64,000 bases of DNA from Scedosporium boydii (taxonomy: Eukaryota; Ascomycota; Sordariomycetes; Microascales; Microascaceae). Both the position numbers and the translations under genes were made by a program. This document shows, in pieces, positions 1 to 10,229 of this stretch; the first letter of the stretch is position 1, and each line of letters opens with the position of its first letter. The stretch is from positions 213,502-277,501 of the forward strand of contig NJFT01000024.1 in NCBI GenBank assembly GCA_002221725.1, in the 5' to 3' direction. A model generated the notes under the pieces. It saw only the letters and a program-made list of their open reading frames with translations. It was not told the origin of the DNA and did not search any database.

Positions 1-200
1 AAGGAAACGGCTGGCCTCTTAGTATCGCGATTAGAACGCTTTCGACAACACCTTGGGAGGTTCCCCCGCTTGGCCGAATCTCGGGGCGAGTTCCGTATCT
101 TCTGAGCAGTTGGGGATGGATGCCATACAATGACCCAGAGAGTCGAGGTGCTCTAGACCGCAGGTCCACCATTCCCTATTTCCACTTCGGAACCCATCGC

Positions 201-920
201 TCATTTCTTCGAAGTCCCGAACCCAGTAAACCCCATCTGCGCCATCATGTCATCCTCATCATGCTCTCCTTCTATCCGCACATCCTCGCCGTAGTCCATC
301 TTCGCCTTAGCAGCCTGCTCTTTCTCCGCCCTCTTCTTCTCCTCCTGCTCCCTCTTCCTCTTCCGCCTCTCCTCCTGCTCTTTGATCCTCTCTTTCTCCC
401 GCAAGGCCAACCTATCCTCCAGGGACGTCGCCTTCTCAGACTCGAGATCCTTCCTCCTCTGCACATGCCACAATATCCTCTCTCGAACCTCCTCCACAGT
501 AGCCCTCTGCACTTTCCCCGTATGACCGGTCGCGATCAAATGCTGCATTGTATTCAGATGATCGATGAACTGCTTATTATCCTTAAACGTGAGATCGCAC
601 GCCTCGCAGTAGAAACCGGCTCCTCTCCCCCTCTTCCCCGTCGCCGCTCCCGCCGGCACCAGCTGCACTTTGCCCACGCGCTCGCTGACATCGAGGGCGG
701 CTTTTCTCGCGGATATCAGCGCCTCGTTGCCCGTGGGCTGGCGTACGTATTTCTTCCCGGCGAGTCGGGCCTCGTAGCGGGCTTTGGCTTCTTCGCGCTC
801 TTTGGCCTCCTTTTCTTTTGCGCGGGCGGCGTATTCTTCGGGGTCGTATTTTTTGCGGAAGTCAGTGTCTCCGGCTGGCGCGCCGTAGGCACCGCCACCG
901 CCGCCCTTGGACGAAGACAT
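201..920 (-). CDS. snu23: SNU23-like tri-snRNP zinc-finger protein
   Basis: Single-exon gene of 239 residues, the usual size for the SNU23/ZMAT2 family, a U4/U6.U5 tri-snRNP protein that acts in the nucleus during spliceosome activation. A U1-like C2H2 zinc finger is visible with Cys105, Cys108, His121 and His127 (C-x2-C-x12-H-x5-H). The N-terminus is Gly-rich and followed by a charged Arg/Glu/Lys helix (about residues 20-55). The segment after the finger (VEEVRERI and onward) and the long Lys/Glu/Arg-rich coiled-coil tail (about 155-210) are typical of the family. The start chosen is the first ATG of the frame, at 920. It is divergent from the diphthamide gene, with about 430 bp between the two ATGs. 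Family assignment rests on the finger spacing and overall layout. Confidence 0.9.
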   Translation of the reverse strand: MSSSKGGGGGAYGAPAGDTDFRKKYDPEEYAARAKEKEAKEREEAKARYEARLAGKKYVRQPTGNEALISARKAALDVSERVGKVQLVPAGAATGKRGRGAGFYCEACDLTFKDNKQFIDHLNTMQHLIATGHTGKVQRATVEEVRERILWHVQRRKDLESEKATSLEDRLALREKERIKEQEERRKRKREQEEKKRAEKEQAAKAKMDYGEDVRIEGEHDEDDMMAQMGFTGFGTSKK

Positions 921-1350
921 GGTGTTTTTCTTCGCGGCGGGAGAACGTTTCTTTCAGAGGCCTTAAGACAGAATCTGGGGTTGAAAGTTAAGAGCTGAGG
1001 GCGGGGTTGCGTGTGGAATTGTGGATCTAGTGAAGGGGCGAAACGTGGGAGGTCGTGGGAGCAAATGTGTTGGAGAGGCTGGTGGAAAAGAGCTTGGATT
1101 TGGCGACTTTCTTGTGGCAAGCTCTGAAGTACTGAAGTACCACATCAACTGTCCCTTACATTAGCACAACCCCATTGGGGTGTCCCTAGTCATTATCGCG
1201 GGGTACGTGGGGCATCCAGTATCGCCTGCCAAAATTTCCTGACCCCGCCAGCTTTGAGAGGTCGAATCCAGGACCTCGTTCGTCATCGTTGGAGTTATAA
1301 ATTCTTTGTTAATTGCATTCCTTACCTACTTCCCAGGAAACCTCTTCACG
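921..1350. promoter_or_regulatory. Divergent promoter region snu23/dph5
   Basis: 430-bp gap between two divergent start codons, so it must hold both promoters. I see no convincing TATA box and no other gene in it. Confidence 0.4.
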
Positions 1351-2384
1351 ATGCTTTATCTCGTTGGATTAGGCCTAGGTGATGAGACCGACATCACCCT
1401 CAAGGGCCTCGAGGTGGTTAAGAAATCTGCCAGAGTCTATCTAGAGGCCTATACTAGCATTCTCCTCGTCGACAAGTCCATCTTGGTGCGCTGTCTCCAA
1501 TCCCGAACCCAAATATACACACATATATGACTTTTACTAGGCAGGCTAACGAAGGGAGCTTATCATAGTAGGAGTCTTACTATGGTCGCGAAGTCATCAT
1601 CGCCGACCGCGAAATGGTCGAGTCCAGCAGCGACGAAATCCTAGAGGGCGCTGACACTGTAGACGTCGCATTCCTGGTTGTCGGAGACCCTTTCGGGTAG
1701 GTTATTCCCATTTATTTTGGAGCGACATCTTCAGACACTCGAAGGAAGCCCCGACTTACTTGCCTCTTCTCCCCATTCAGTGCCACAACCCACACCGATC
1801 TCGTTATCCGCGCGCGCGAAAAGTCGATCCCTGTCCGCACAGTCCCCAATGCCTCCATTCTATCCGCCATTGGCGCTGCCGGACTCCAGCTCTACCACTT
1901 CGGCCAGACCGTCTCCATGGTCTTCTTCACAGACAATTGGCGCCCGGCGTCTTTCTACGACCGGATACGCGAGAACCGATCCATCGGCCTGCACACCCTC
2001 ATTCTCCTGGACATCAAGGTGAAGGAGCAGAGCCTGGAGAATATGGCGAGGGGAAGGAAGATATACGAGCCGCCGAGGTACATGACTGTCGGTCAATGCG
2101 CGCAGCAAATGCTGGAGATTGAGGAGGAGAAGAAGGAGGGCGTATATGGACCAGAAAGCCTTGCTGTCGGCGCTGCGAGGGTGGGTGGCGAGACGGAGAA
2201 GTTCGTTGCGGGTACGCTCAAAGAGCTCTGTGATGCCGACGACGTTCTTGGAGGGCCTCTGCATAGTCTCATACTCCTTGGAACCGGCACGCATGAGCTC
2301 GAGCACGAATATGTGCGGGAGTTCGCCCTGGATAAGGAAAACTGGGATCGGATTTGGGCAGAAAACTATCAGAGCAAGAAATAA
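1351..2384 (+). CDS. dph5: Diphthine methyl ester synthase (DPH5)
   Basis: Three exons, 1351-1485, 1572-1696 and 1781-2384, give 287 residues, the normal DPH5 length. The enzyme is a cytosolic SAM-dependent methyltransferase that methylates the modified histidine of elongation factor 2 in diphthamide synthesis. The N-terminus [16 protein letters not shown] is the family's opening motif. [17 protein letters not shown] follows across the first intron, then GDPFG-ATTHTDL across the second, the SAM-binding region of this tetrapyrrole-methylase-like fold. Both introns are GT-AG (donors gtgcgc and gtaggt), and the junctions restore a continuous family-like protein. The gene converges on the BLI-3-like gene with about 210 bp between the stop codons. 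I am confident of the function; the exact first acceptor (1571 rather than 1568) is inferred from reading phase. Confidence 0.93.
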
Positions 2385-2594
2385 TGGATATCTAGAATCA
2401 AGTCCTTCTCATCCCCCTGTCCGCCGTTGTCCTGGAATTTCCCGTTCTAATTTCAGTAGAGTTTTTCTTATTACTTGTTGCATTTCTGAATTTTGTTGGT
2501 CATATCTAACTAGGAAAAGAAAAAAGATCCCCGATTTGTTCATGTTCATACAGTTCAGTCTAGTCCCTGACAGCCTCAATGTTCCTCTCTATCC

Positions 2595-3316
2595 TTAGGA
2601 CGACGACGCAGTAGCAGTAGCAGTACCACCCGACCTCCACTGATTCACCTCTCCGGCCGTAATCTCCCTCAACTTCGTCATATGGCCCGGCTGGCCCATA
2701 ACGCCATGAACCGCCTCAGCTGCCCGAGTAAACAGACTTCCATCCGACAGCGAGCACGTTGCCGTATCCATCTTGACGCGGATCATGCCCAGGCGAGGGT
2801 CGGAAGCGGAGCCGTCGTGCTTGCCGTCGCCGAGATCGCCGAGCCAGGTCTTCAGCACGGGGTTATAGTAGCGTTCAATGAGTGCGCGGTCCTTGATGAT
2901 GGAGGCAGAACCAGCGATGGAGGCCCAGTCGCCGGCAGCATTGACGAAGGAGACGTTGACGTGGGGGTCGACGGAGAGTTCTTCGACCTTGTGTGAGGCG
3001 GTGTTTGTGTAGAAGAGCAGATCGGTGCCGTTGGATTCCTTAGCCCGTCTGCGTTAGTGTTTCTGTATTCCCTTCACTGGGCGTAAGGAGGAAGACTTAC
3101 AGTGGCGGACAGCTGCATGCATCGAGAGGCGAGGAGCCCGGTGTTGGAATCCCTGGTGGTGAGCATGCCGTGCTTGCACTTGTGGACGAAGTTGAGGAGG
3201 CTGTCCATCTTGACTTTGAGCGGCACATCGTTCTGGCTGACCTTGGCCGTGTAAGGGTCGGCGGGCTTGTCGCCAACCTTGGTAGGGTTAGGGTTATGTG
3301 ACATGGTAGAAGTCAT
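2595..3316 (-). CDS. BLI-3-like FMN split-barrel (pyridoxamine oxidase-like) protein
   Basis: Two exons, 3316-3101 and 3038-2595 on the minus strand, give 219 residues. It resembles the blue-light-inducible BLI-3 protein of Neurospora and bacterial general stress protein 26, which have the FMN-binding split-barrel fold of pyridoxamine-phosphate oxidases; their physiological reaction is not well defined. Visible features are the polar N-terminus, the strand GMLTTRDSNTGLLASRCMQ, and after the intron the strands DLLFYTNTASHKVEEL and VNVSFVNAAGDWASIAGSA, the core of the flavin-binding barrel. The intron (3039-3100) has donor gtaag and branch ctaac. The second in-frame ATG at 3304 (MSHN) is an alternative start. 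The name bli-3 is by similarity only; light control cannot be read from this sequence. Confidence 0.85.
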
Positions 3317-4033
3317 TTTGAATTCTTTGAAGTTTCGAAAATCTTATAATCTTGGTGGTTTTCCTCTTGTTGGATATCGGGCAAGCTCTCAATTATGGAA
3401 AGCCTGGACGAGTCTTCTGATCTTTATATATATCCCATTACCGCATCGAGTTTTTGGTTGCCCGCCGCCCGAGTTTGGATCATCTTGAGTAGCAAGGAGT
3501 AATGATGACGTCAAACTGCCTAATGAACTACGACAACGGCCATTGTCTTCCATCAACCTGGTGACAGGATGCTACCATCATTGTTTAATATATCGATCAT
3601 GATACTCGCATATGCCGTAGATCAAGGTGCCATTGGCACGGCTTTTGACGGTTGTAGAAGTCAGATCATCCCTTTGGAACAGAAAGTGGATAGAAAGTGG
3701 ACCAAGGATGTCGTATCGGAAGCCCTCGTATGGAATTCTTTGTGTAGATCAGGTTCTAGGTGGTGGTTTGAAGGCTCTCAGTTCATATTAAACTCGAGCC
3801 TAACACGGCTCCACCAGAAAGAGATGTTACCACAGGACAGGATGTTGACCTGCGAGATGGACACGCCCAAGAATGATACAAGGGGATATAGACTTTCTAT
3901 GACCCCTTCTGACCACGTCTATCACACGTTCTACCATCCATGGCAATGCCTCCTAACATATGTTTTGACTGTGAAGTAACTCTTCTTGCCCCCAGGGCCA
4001 TGCACATTCTACTAGGCCTGACCCATCAGAGCA
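3317..4033. other. Intergenic, no supported gene
   Basis: About 0.7 kb between the start of the BLI-3-like gene and the end of the CoA-binding gene. An open frame at 3569-3979 (136 codons) has no recognisable domain and no convincing gene structure, so I do not call it. The left part is the promoter side of the BLI-3-like gene. Confidence 0.4.
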
Positions 4034-4658
4034 TTACAGCTTCCCAACAGCCTTGAGCGCCTTCTCCCCGTCGACAAGTACACACCAGCCCTCACGCCCC
4101 ACACCGCCTTCGCCGGCAACTACCGCCTTGAAAGCAGCTGGCTCCTCCCTCGCGACTCCCAGAACCTCATCGTTGAAGCTTCCGGGCTGGAGCCAGACCG
4201 CACGTATGCCGAGCCGCTTCGCGTCGCGCAATACTTGCAGAGTGGCGGCGGGCGGGGTGACGATGGACAGGGCGGTTTCAGTAGGCGAAGGGAGGGCAGA
4301 AATGCTAGGCAGCGCGGGGAAAGGTTCGGATCGGGAGGCGAGGGTGATGGTGGAGGCGGTGGGGTTGATGGGAGTTACGGGGAGGTCGTGGGCATGGTAC
4401 CAATTGAAGACTGGAGAGGAAATGGGGGCCGTTGTTAGTACAGGTAGATTCAAATTACATAGGAGAGACTTCGAGGGGTGAAAGGGGGGGAGGTTCGTAA
4501 ATTTGTGGTCTTGCTGGAGTGAACGAAGCACAGCGTTGAGGAGAGGAATGCGACGACTTACTCTTGTTGCCGAATTTGGAGGGGTTCGAGCTTGCGCCGA
4601 CAACGGCGAAGAGCGGCGAAGAAAAGAAGGCCCTTGCTGTCGCTTCGGTGGCTGCCAT
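4034..4658 (-). CDS. CoA-binding domain (YccU-like) Rossmann protein
   Basis: Two exons, 4658-4562 and 4410-4034 on the minus strand, give 157 residues, typical of small stand-alone CoA_binding proteins related to bacterial YccU and the N-terminal domain of succinyl-CoA ligase alpha. The first exon carries the nucleotide-binding loop VVGASSNPSKFGNK. Splicing (donor gtaagt, acceptor cag) gives IFNWYHAHDLPVTPINP, the second conserved block, and later come VTPPAATLQVL and IRAVWLQPGSFNDEVL, also family blocks. An in-frame ATG at 4682 would add eight residues; I chose 4658 because MAATEATARAFF fits the family start. The molecular role in fungi is not established. The 151-nt intron is longer than most here. 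Confidence 0.85.
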
Positions 4659-5343
4659 GATTGGACTGATCAAGGATCTCAATTGATCAAAAGAATATTG
4701 GGATTATGCGAGTGCCAAAAAAAGCAAGTGGTTTTTTTGGCTTTTAAACTTCGCAGGAACGCAGGAGCGCAGCACGAGGTGTGATGGCAACGCAGCTTGT
4801 TGGAGAGTGAATCTGGGGAAAGCTGGCTCGGCACGCGGGTCGAGCAAATAGTGTACGGAGTCACAGGAGTGGCGGGGCCTCGGTTGTGATGATGCAATCT
4901 GGAGTTTGTGGGGGGTGGTTGCGCTGGTCTGCTGCTAGTCCAGACTCCAGGTCAGCTGCTGGTCTCTTGCTTGCTTAGCTTTCGTTGATCGCATCAATCA
5001 ATTTCATCAAGTTGGTCCAAGTGCTCGCTCACTCAATCCCTTGATCCGTCTACTTGTACGAAGGACGCGGAGGTGTCGGGAATCGGGATTACCTCCGAGG
5101 CATCGGTTGCAACTCTCTCCTCGATGCATCACAGACGTAGGAATCGATGGGTCATTTCCGATTGATATATTTGGACTGAGCGACTGCATTTCCGAGGAAA
5201 AACATTACTCACTTTCCATGCATTTACTTGTCCATCGATCTAGCAACGAATCTAAGTAGAGTCGGGTCGTTTACACATCATTTGATCCGTTGAGCCGCCG
5301 CCATCCATTAATAATCGATATTGGAACAATTCGAACACCAGCG
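4659..5343. promoter_or_regulatory. Divergent intergenic region
   Basis: 685 bp between two divergent starts (CoA-binding gene and methyltransferase gene). No gene or clear repeat seen; it must hold both promoters. Confidence 0.35.
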
Positions 5344-6362
5344 ATGTCAATCTTTGGGTAATAAACCCATCACCATGATGAGCTGTCGGATCAGTCTTTT
5401 TTGTTACCCTCACTAATACCACTGCCAGACGCACCACTTATTCGGCAGCCAGCTATGCCGCCTTTCGGCCCTCATACCCCCCGGCCCTCTTTAACAGGAT
5501 TCTTTCGTTCCACGAACAAGGCCGTCAGATCCGCTCGTCCCCTGATGCTGGGACGCTCCTTGACCTGGGCTGCGGCCACGGCCTCATCGCCCGGGCTTTG
5601 AGCTCCGACTTTCGTCGTGTCATCGGCCTTGACCCCAGTGCCGGCATGGTCGAGCAAGCCCGATCGATGACCATTGGGAAGGCGAGTAATGTCGAGTTCA
5701 GACAGGGCAAGGCCGAGGAACTAGGCTTCCTAGGAGAAGGGGAAGTCGATATGGTTGTCGTAGGGCAAGCAGCTCACTGGTTTAACCTGGATAAACTGTG
5801 GGCAGAGCTGGGCCGCGTCGTGAAGAGGGGAGGTACGCTTGCGATATGGGGGTACAAGGACAACATCATTGTCGGACAGCCACTGGCGACCAAGATATAC
5901 GACGAGTTTACCTACAGCGAGAAGCAAGTTGCACTAGGGATGGAGAGCATGAACGCCTACTGGGAAAAACCTGGAAGGGACTTGATCCGGGCTTCATTGG
6001 ACGTGGTCCGTCCGCCCCCGAGCGAATGGAAAGAGCTAACAAGAGATACCTACGAACCGAATCGGGAGACATGTACGGTAAGTCAAGCAGAAGCAGAGTC
6101 TGCGTGGTTACAGAGGAGGATGAAGCTTGGCGAGTTTGAGGGATACGTGAGGTCGTTTAGTGCTTATAGGGGCTGGAAAGATGCCCATCCGGATGCGAAG
6201 AGCAGGGCAGAAGGAGGCTCGGACGGGGATGTGGTTGATGTCATGTTTGATCACATTCTTGACGCTGTCCCGGCGTGGAAGGAGTTGGGGCCAGAGAGAT
6301 GGAGAGAGGCCGAGATAGACGCAGTCTGGGGAACAGTTTTGATTGTAGCGAGGAAACTGTGA
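5344..6362 (+). CDS. TMT1-like class I SAM methyltransferase
   Basis: A tiny first exon (5344-5357, encoding MSIFG) joins across a 71-nt intron (5358-5428, donor gtaata, branch ctaat, acceptor cag) to exon 5429-6362, giving 315 residues. The join yields RTTYSAASYAAFRPSYPP, the normal N-terminal block of this family. The SAM-binding motif I is LLDLGCGHG (about residues 48-56), followed by VIGLDPSAGMVEQA. Later blocks are AAHWFNLDKLWAELGRV, LAIWGYKD and NAYWEKPGRD. The overall layout matches yeast trans-aconitate 3-methyltransferase Tmt1, a cytosolic enzyme that methylates trans-aconitate and related acids. Family is clear; the substrate is inferred and many fungal paralogues are uncharacterised. 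It is divergent from the CoA-binding gene. Confidence 0.85.
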
Positions 6363-7419
6363 GAGAAGGAGATGCAGCCCAGTTACTTCACACTTGCATC
6401 TAACGCAGTCTATGTAGCCATGTACAAGCCCACATTGTTTTTCTCTTTCTGCTTCTCTGAGTAATCTATTAACCTAAATCAAGGATGAAGTCAGTCTGTG
6501 GTTGGGCACGAGTTCTTGAAGGTGGCAGGCTGGCGCCGACTGTTCAATCAATGGAAGACCGTTGCCCGGCGACCGTCAATTGATTGTTGACTTTCCTGCA
6601 CACCGTATTAGTGGTTGCAGGAAGTTTGCCCCACCTCACTTCGTTGTCGTCGCCCCTGATCCCTGGGAGCCGCTGGAACTGGCTGCACTATTTTATACAG
6701 CGGGTATAATTGCAGGACTATTGGTGCCTCTTCTTGTATTATGGCTTGGATACTGCCGAATATTGGTCTTTGCTTTGGCATTAATCCTTAATATTAAGAG
6801 GACCTTCGAGGCTTTGACCGACCCTCTTCTTCTCCTTAACATTCTCTTCTCTGGAGCCTTAACAATCGTATCTTCCTCAAATCTTGACTCGAAAATCGCC
6901 ATTCTGCCTTTGTCTCGCTTCCAGGTCTCATTCCAGCACACCTCCCTTACTCTACAAGACCTTCGCACTCTTATCAAAATGGTGAGTTACACTAGATCGA
7001 GCCGATTCAGCTCAATTTCAGCTGTGTTTACAGTTGGATGTCTGTTGCCCGGAACTCCCACTGTCGACGTAAACAATAATTCTGAGTGGGCGAAAATGCC
7101 CGCTTTTCGCAAATTTTAGTGCCTCTTGCGCCTTGAATCCGTCGCTCTGGGTCGCTCTGGGTCGCTGTTCTGTTCATAGTTTGCTGTTTTCTGCCCCTAG
7201 ATCAATGTTTCTTCGCCTCCAGGCCATTTGACTACAGACCGGTCCAACGTTATTTCCATACTTGGAGCCGAGCGATTCTACCAAATCGTTCCACTCTACA
7301 TTTTGTTCCTTCGCTCAGTGATTTTCCTCTACCATCGGTTTTGCCCCTGGAGCAACCCACGCGCCGACGCGACCAGCCGAATATTTGGGATCGATAGCAG
7401 CTTTTTTCTTTGCCTCACA
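6363..7419. other. Intergenic / long 5' leader of the myosin light chain gene
   Basis: About 1 kb between the methyltransferase stop and the light-chain ATG. It contains AAAATG directly followed by gtgagt at 6979-6987, a strong donor that suggests an intron in the leader or an alternative first exon. A short tandem repeat (gtcgctctggg, about 2.5 copies) lies at 7141-7168. No separate gene is supported. Confidence 0.4.
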
Positions 7420-8040
7420 ATGTCTTCTAACCAGTTCGATTCTCAGGCTTCGACCAACTACAAGGAGGCCTTCTCCCTGTTCGACAAGCGAGGCACCGGT
7501 CGTGTCCCCGTCGACAGCCTCGGTGATCTCCTCCGCGCCTGCGGCCAGAATCCCACCCTCTCCGAGATCCGCGACCTCGAGAAGAACGTTGGCGGCGAGT
7601 GTACGTGACCCCCCCTTTTTTGACTATGCACCAGCCTTGGCGCATTTTCTAGCGAGCCTTGCTGACTTGTGTTTTTTTTCTTGATGCAGTCGATTTTGAA
7701 ACCTTCCAGCGAGTTCTCAACCGACCCGGTGGCTTCCGCGAGCCAGGCGAGCCCGAGGAGTACTGCAGGGGCTTCCAGGTCTTCGATAAGGATATGACGG
7801 GGTTCATTGGCGTCGGTCAGCTAAAGTACATCCTTACGAACCTTGGCGAGAAGATGACCGAGGAGGAGGTCGATGAGCTTCTTAAGGCGGTCGACACGAG
7901 CTCCGGCCAGGTCAACTATACTGGTACGTATTTGAGTTCCCACCGCAAAAAACGAAGTAACCCCCTAGATGACTTTGATGGTTGGACTAACCATCGAACG
8001 CGCACCAACAGAACTCGTACGGACGATCCTCGCCAACTAG
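7420..8040 (+). CDS. Myosin essential light chain, Cdc4/Mlc1 type
   Basis: Three exons, 7420-7600, 7690-7923 and 8012-8040, give 147 residues. It is a calmodulin-like EF-hand protein closest in layout to fission yeast Cdc4, the essential light chain that binds IQ motifs of type II and V myosins at the contractile ring. Diagnostic blocks are YKEAFSLFDKRGTGRV, GDLLRACGQNPTLSEI, then RVLNRPGGF, FQVFDKDMTGFIGVGQL, ILTNLGEKMTEEEVDELL and the C-terminal VRTILAN. The EF-hand loops are degenerate, as expected for this family. All three junctions keep phase (donors gtacgt). The start is uncertain: an ATG at 6979 followed at once by a donor could splice in frame to acceptors at 7434 or 7446. Confidence 0.92.
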
Positions 8041-8849
8041 ACGGAAGAGTTACGAAACTTACCCCGATGTACTGTTTGTTTTCTCGGCATTGTTTTAAGT
8101 TTGGCATGATGACTCGGGTCGCAGTTAGTCTTCGCACTTTGAATGCAAGCAACGCTGCGGACCTCGAATGGGACATGATAGTTTTGATTTTGATTTTCGA
8201 CATGGTTCGACCGGGACACTGGATTGTCGGCGTTTGCCCTTGAGAGTCTGTCTTTTAATAGATTCTACTTCGTATATAACACGGCGTTTACGTTTATTGA
8301 CTTTATTGCCGTATCTTTGCGCACCTCACCTGTGCGTCTTGGACCGTCAGAATGGAAGAGTTGATTTCGATGACGACACCACCCCGTCTTTCCACCATGA
8401 CGAAGCCTGCATCGAAGACGCATATTTCTGCCCTTGACGTATCTCAAAGATCTTAGTACATAGGGTTTGCTAGCCTGCTGCAAAATAGGTTTTACTCGAA
8501 GCATGCAGGATGTTCGAACCCATTGATGGATGGGCTAAGAACACGAAATACTGTGCTCGCCTGCTGCTGATAGGATCCGTGACGGGAACGACCCAACACT
8601 CCAGCACTTAAATAACCCACAAGGGCGGGGAGGCTCGCCATCTGCTCCATTGACAACGTAAGCCGTCTCGTGGGCTTATTCAATTTATAGCGAGTCTTCT
8701 ATCCACCCTAGTCGCCTACACTTTCCCCGGCGATTCATGAGACGCCAAGAAGCGAGAGTGTACGACATAGGACTAAACTCTGGCTGGCGTCACTGTGCTT
8801 GTTCTATCCCCCAAAAGGTCCTTGAACATATCGCAACCTGGCGTTGAAT
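8041..8849. other. Intergenic, no supported gene
   Basis: About 0.8 kb after the light chain gene. No conserved coding block seen. An ATG at 8737 could be an alternative first exon of the next gene (see that entry). Confidence 0.35.
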
Positions 8850-10229
8850 ATGATGGGGAACCCTAGCCAACCATTCTGGGTCGTCCTTCTGCTCACTTGT
8901 GGAACACTCTAGCCCCAGCTCGTAGTCTCCCAGCGACCCGAAGCATGCCTAGACTGTGTACCAGACGCACCTCGCCAAGAGCCTGCACTCGGACTACACC
9001 TAGGCCAATCCTACGGGTAAGTTCTCACGTTGGCTCTGACGGGGCGACTAGCCAACGGGCCGGGGGCTAACAACATCCCCTAGAGTGCTCGTGAACTACC
9101 TCGATAATGGAACTACATTGACCTTGGCGAAAATCCCAGGGCAACCTGGTTACTCCGAGATGATGGAGAAACTCATCATAACAAAACCATCTTGGCTTGA
9201 AGTGTTTGGGAAAGACTATGCTGACCTGCGGATTGCGCTTCGGGCACTGCGGCGTCTGCTCGGCTTCGGATCCAGCAGCGAAGCCAACACGGTAGCCAAG
9301 ATGGCAACCGACCTCCGCAAGACCGCCGAGGCGAGCTCGGGACAGAGTTTCAAAGGCTCTCCAGTGTCGGTTACTGCACCGTGGCAACGGGCCTGGGAAG
9401 GCGGAAACGGTCGGGATCACGACATCAACGAAGCTCTATGGGCGGCCATCCTAAAGCCGTGGAATCCGTACACAATAGCCCCCGTGTACCTCGGCGAGGC
9501 CCAGGCTTCACTCGCTGCCAGCGGGAGATACTTGTGCGAGCGCTATGGCTGCTATGACTTTCAGTGGAACTTTCCGGTGAGCAATAATATCACGGAGTAC
9601 GTTTATTACATCAGGTAAGCTTTGGCCGTTCCGAATCAGCCAAGCCAGGTAAACGTGTCTCTTAGGACTAACATGGGGTGATACGCTGCCGCCGTTGAAG
9701 CTTCACCGACCGGTCTCTTTGTACGACTTTCATACAAGGCTACTGTTTCTACAGAGGACGCCGTGAGGAACCTGGACTAATAGAACCGCACTTCGGCTTT
9801 AACCGCCTTCAACAAGCCTCCTCGCCAGAAAAATACTGGGCGAGTTTGAAGGACAGGCTTCTCGCCCGCAGCGCCGATTTCAGAAAATGGTCTGAGAGGC
9901 GTAGCATCACCACGAGCAAGCCTCTTGTCCTAGTAGCTGGCGAGGCAGCTGAGAATTCCGAGTTCCAACTCATCGTGAAGGCGGTTGCCGCCCAACTGCC
10001 GGCGAAGCTACCAGGCCGACAGGAGCTCCCTGCGCAACGAGTCGAGGATGGTGCTGAGCTGGTGATCCTGGAAGATCCTGTGTCTGCCGCGGCTAGAGGG
10101 GTGGCACTGTGGTCGAGGATGAAGATCGAGGAGGGTTTCTATTGCGAGACAGAGGCGTTTTGTAGTGGCTATGGAGAGCCGGAGGAGGGCTACGAGGGCC
10201 CGTGGGGAGAACCTCATCGAGAGCTGTAG
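8850..10229 (+). CDS. Divergent Hsp70/actin-like ATPase; 5' end uncertain, possibly broken
   Basis: Three well-supported coding segments, 8913-9016, 9084-9614 and 9701-10229, join in phase (introns 9017-9083 with donor gtaagt and 9615-9700 with donor gtaagc). ALGLHLGQSYG resembles the phosphate-1 loop of Hsp70/actin ATPases. LVLVAGEAAENSEFQLIVKA and ILEDPVSAAARGVALW resemble the C-terminal end of the ATPase domain. It belongs to a loose group of uncharacterised fungal Hsp70-like proteins; no substrate-binding domain is seen. From ATG 8850 the frame encodes a signal-peptide-like start (FWVVLLLTCG) but hits TAG at 8910-8912 just before the conserved segment. Either an upstream exon (ATG 8737, donor about 8818, acceptor 8912, in phase) is the true start, or the gene is damaged. 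Function unknown. Confidence 0.6.

Noticed and set aside
120..998. 292-codon open frame opposite the SNU23 gene
   Set aside because: It lies antisense to a well-supported gene and has the Leu/Pro/Arg-rich composition of a shadow frame.
3569..3979. 136-codon open frame between the BLI-3-like and CoA-binding genes
   Set aside because: No recognisable domain, no splice-extended continuation and no convincing context.
8514..8525. gttcgaaccc resembling a tRNA T-arm
   Set aside because: No acceptor stem, D-arm or anticodon arm around it.
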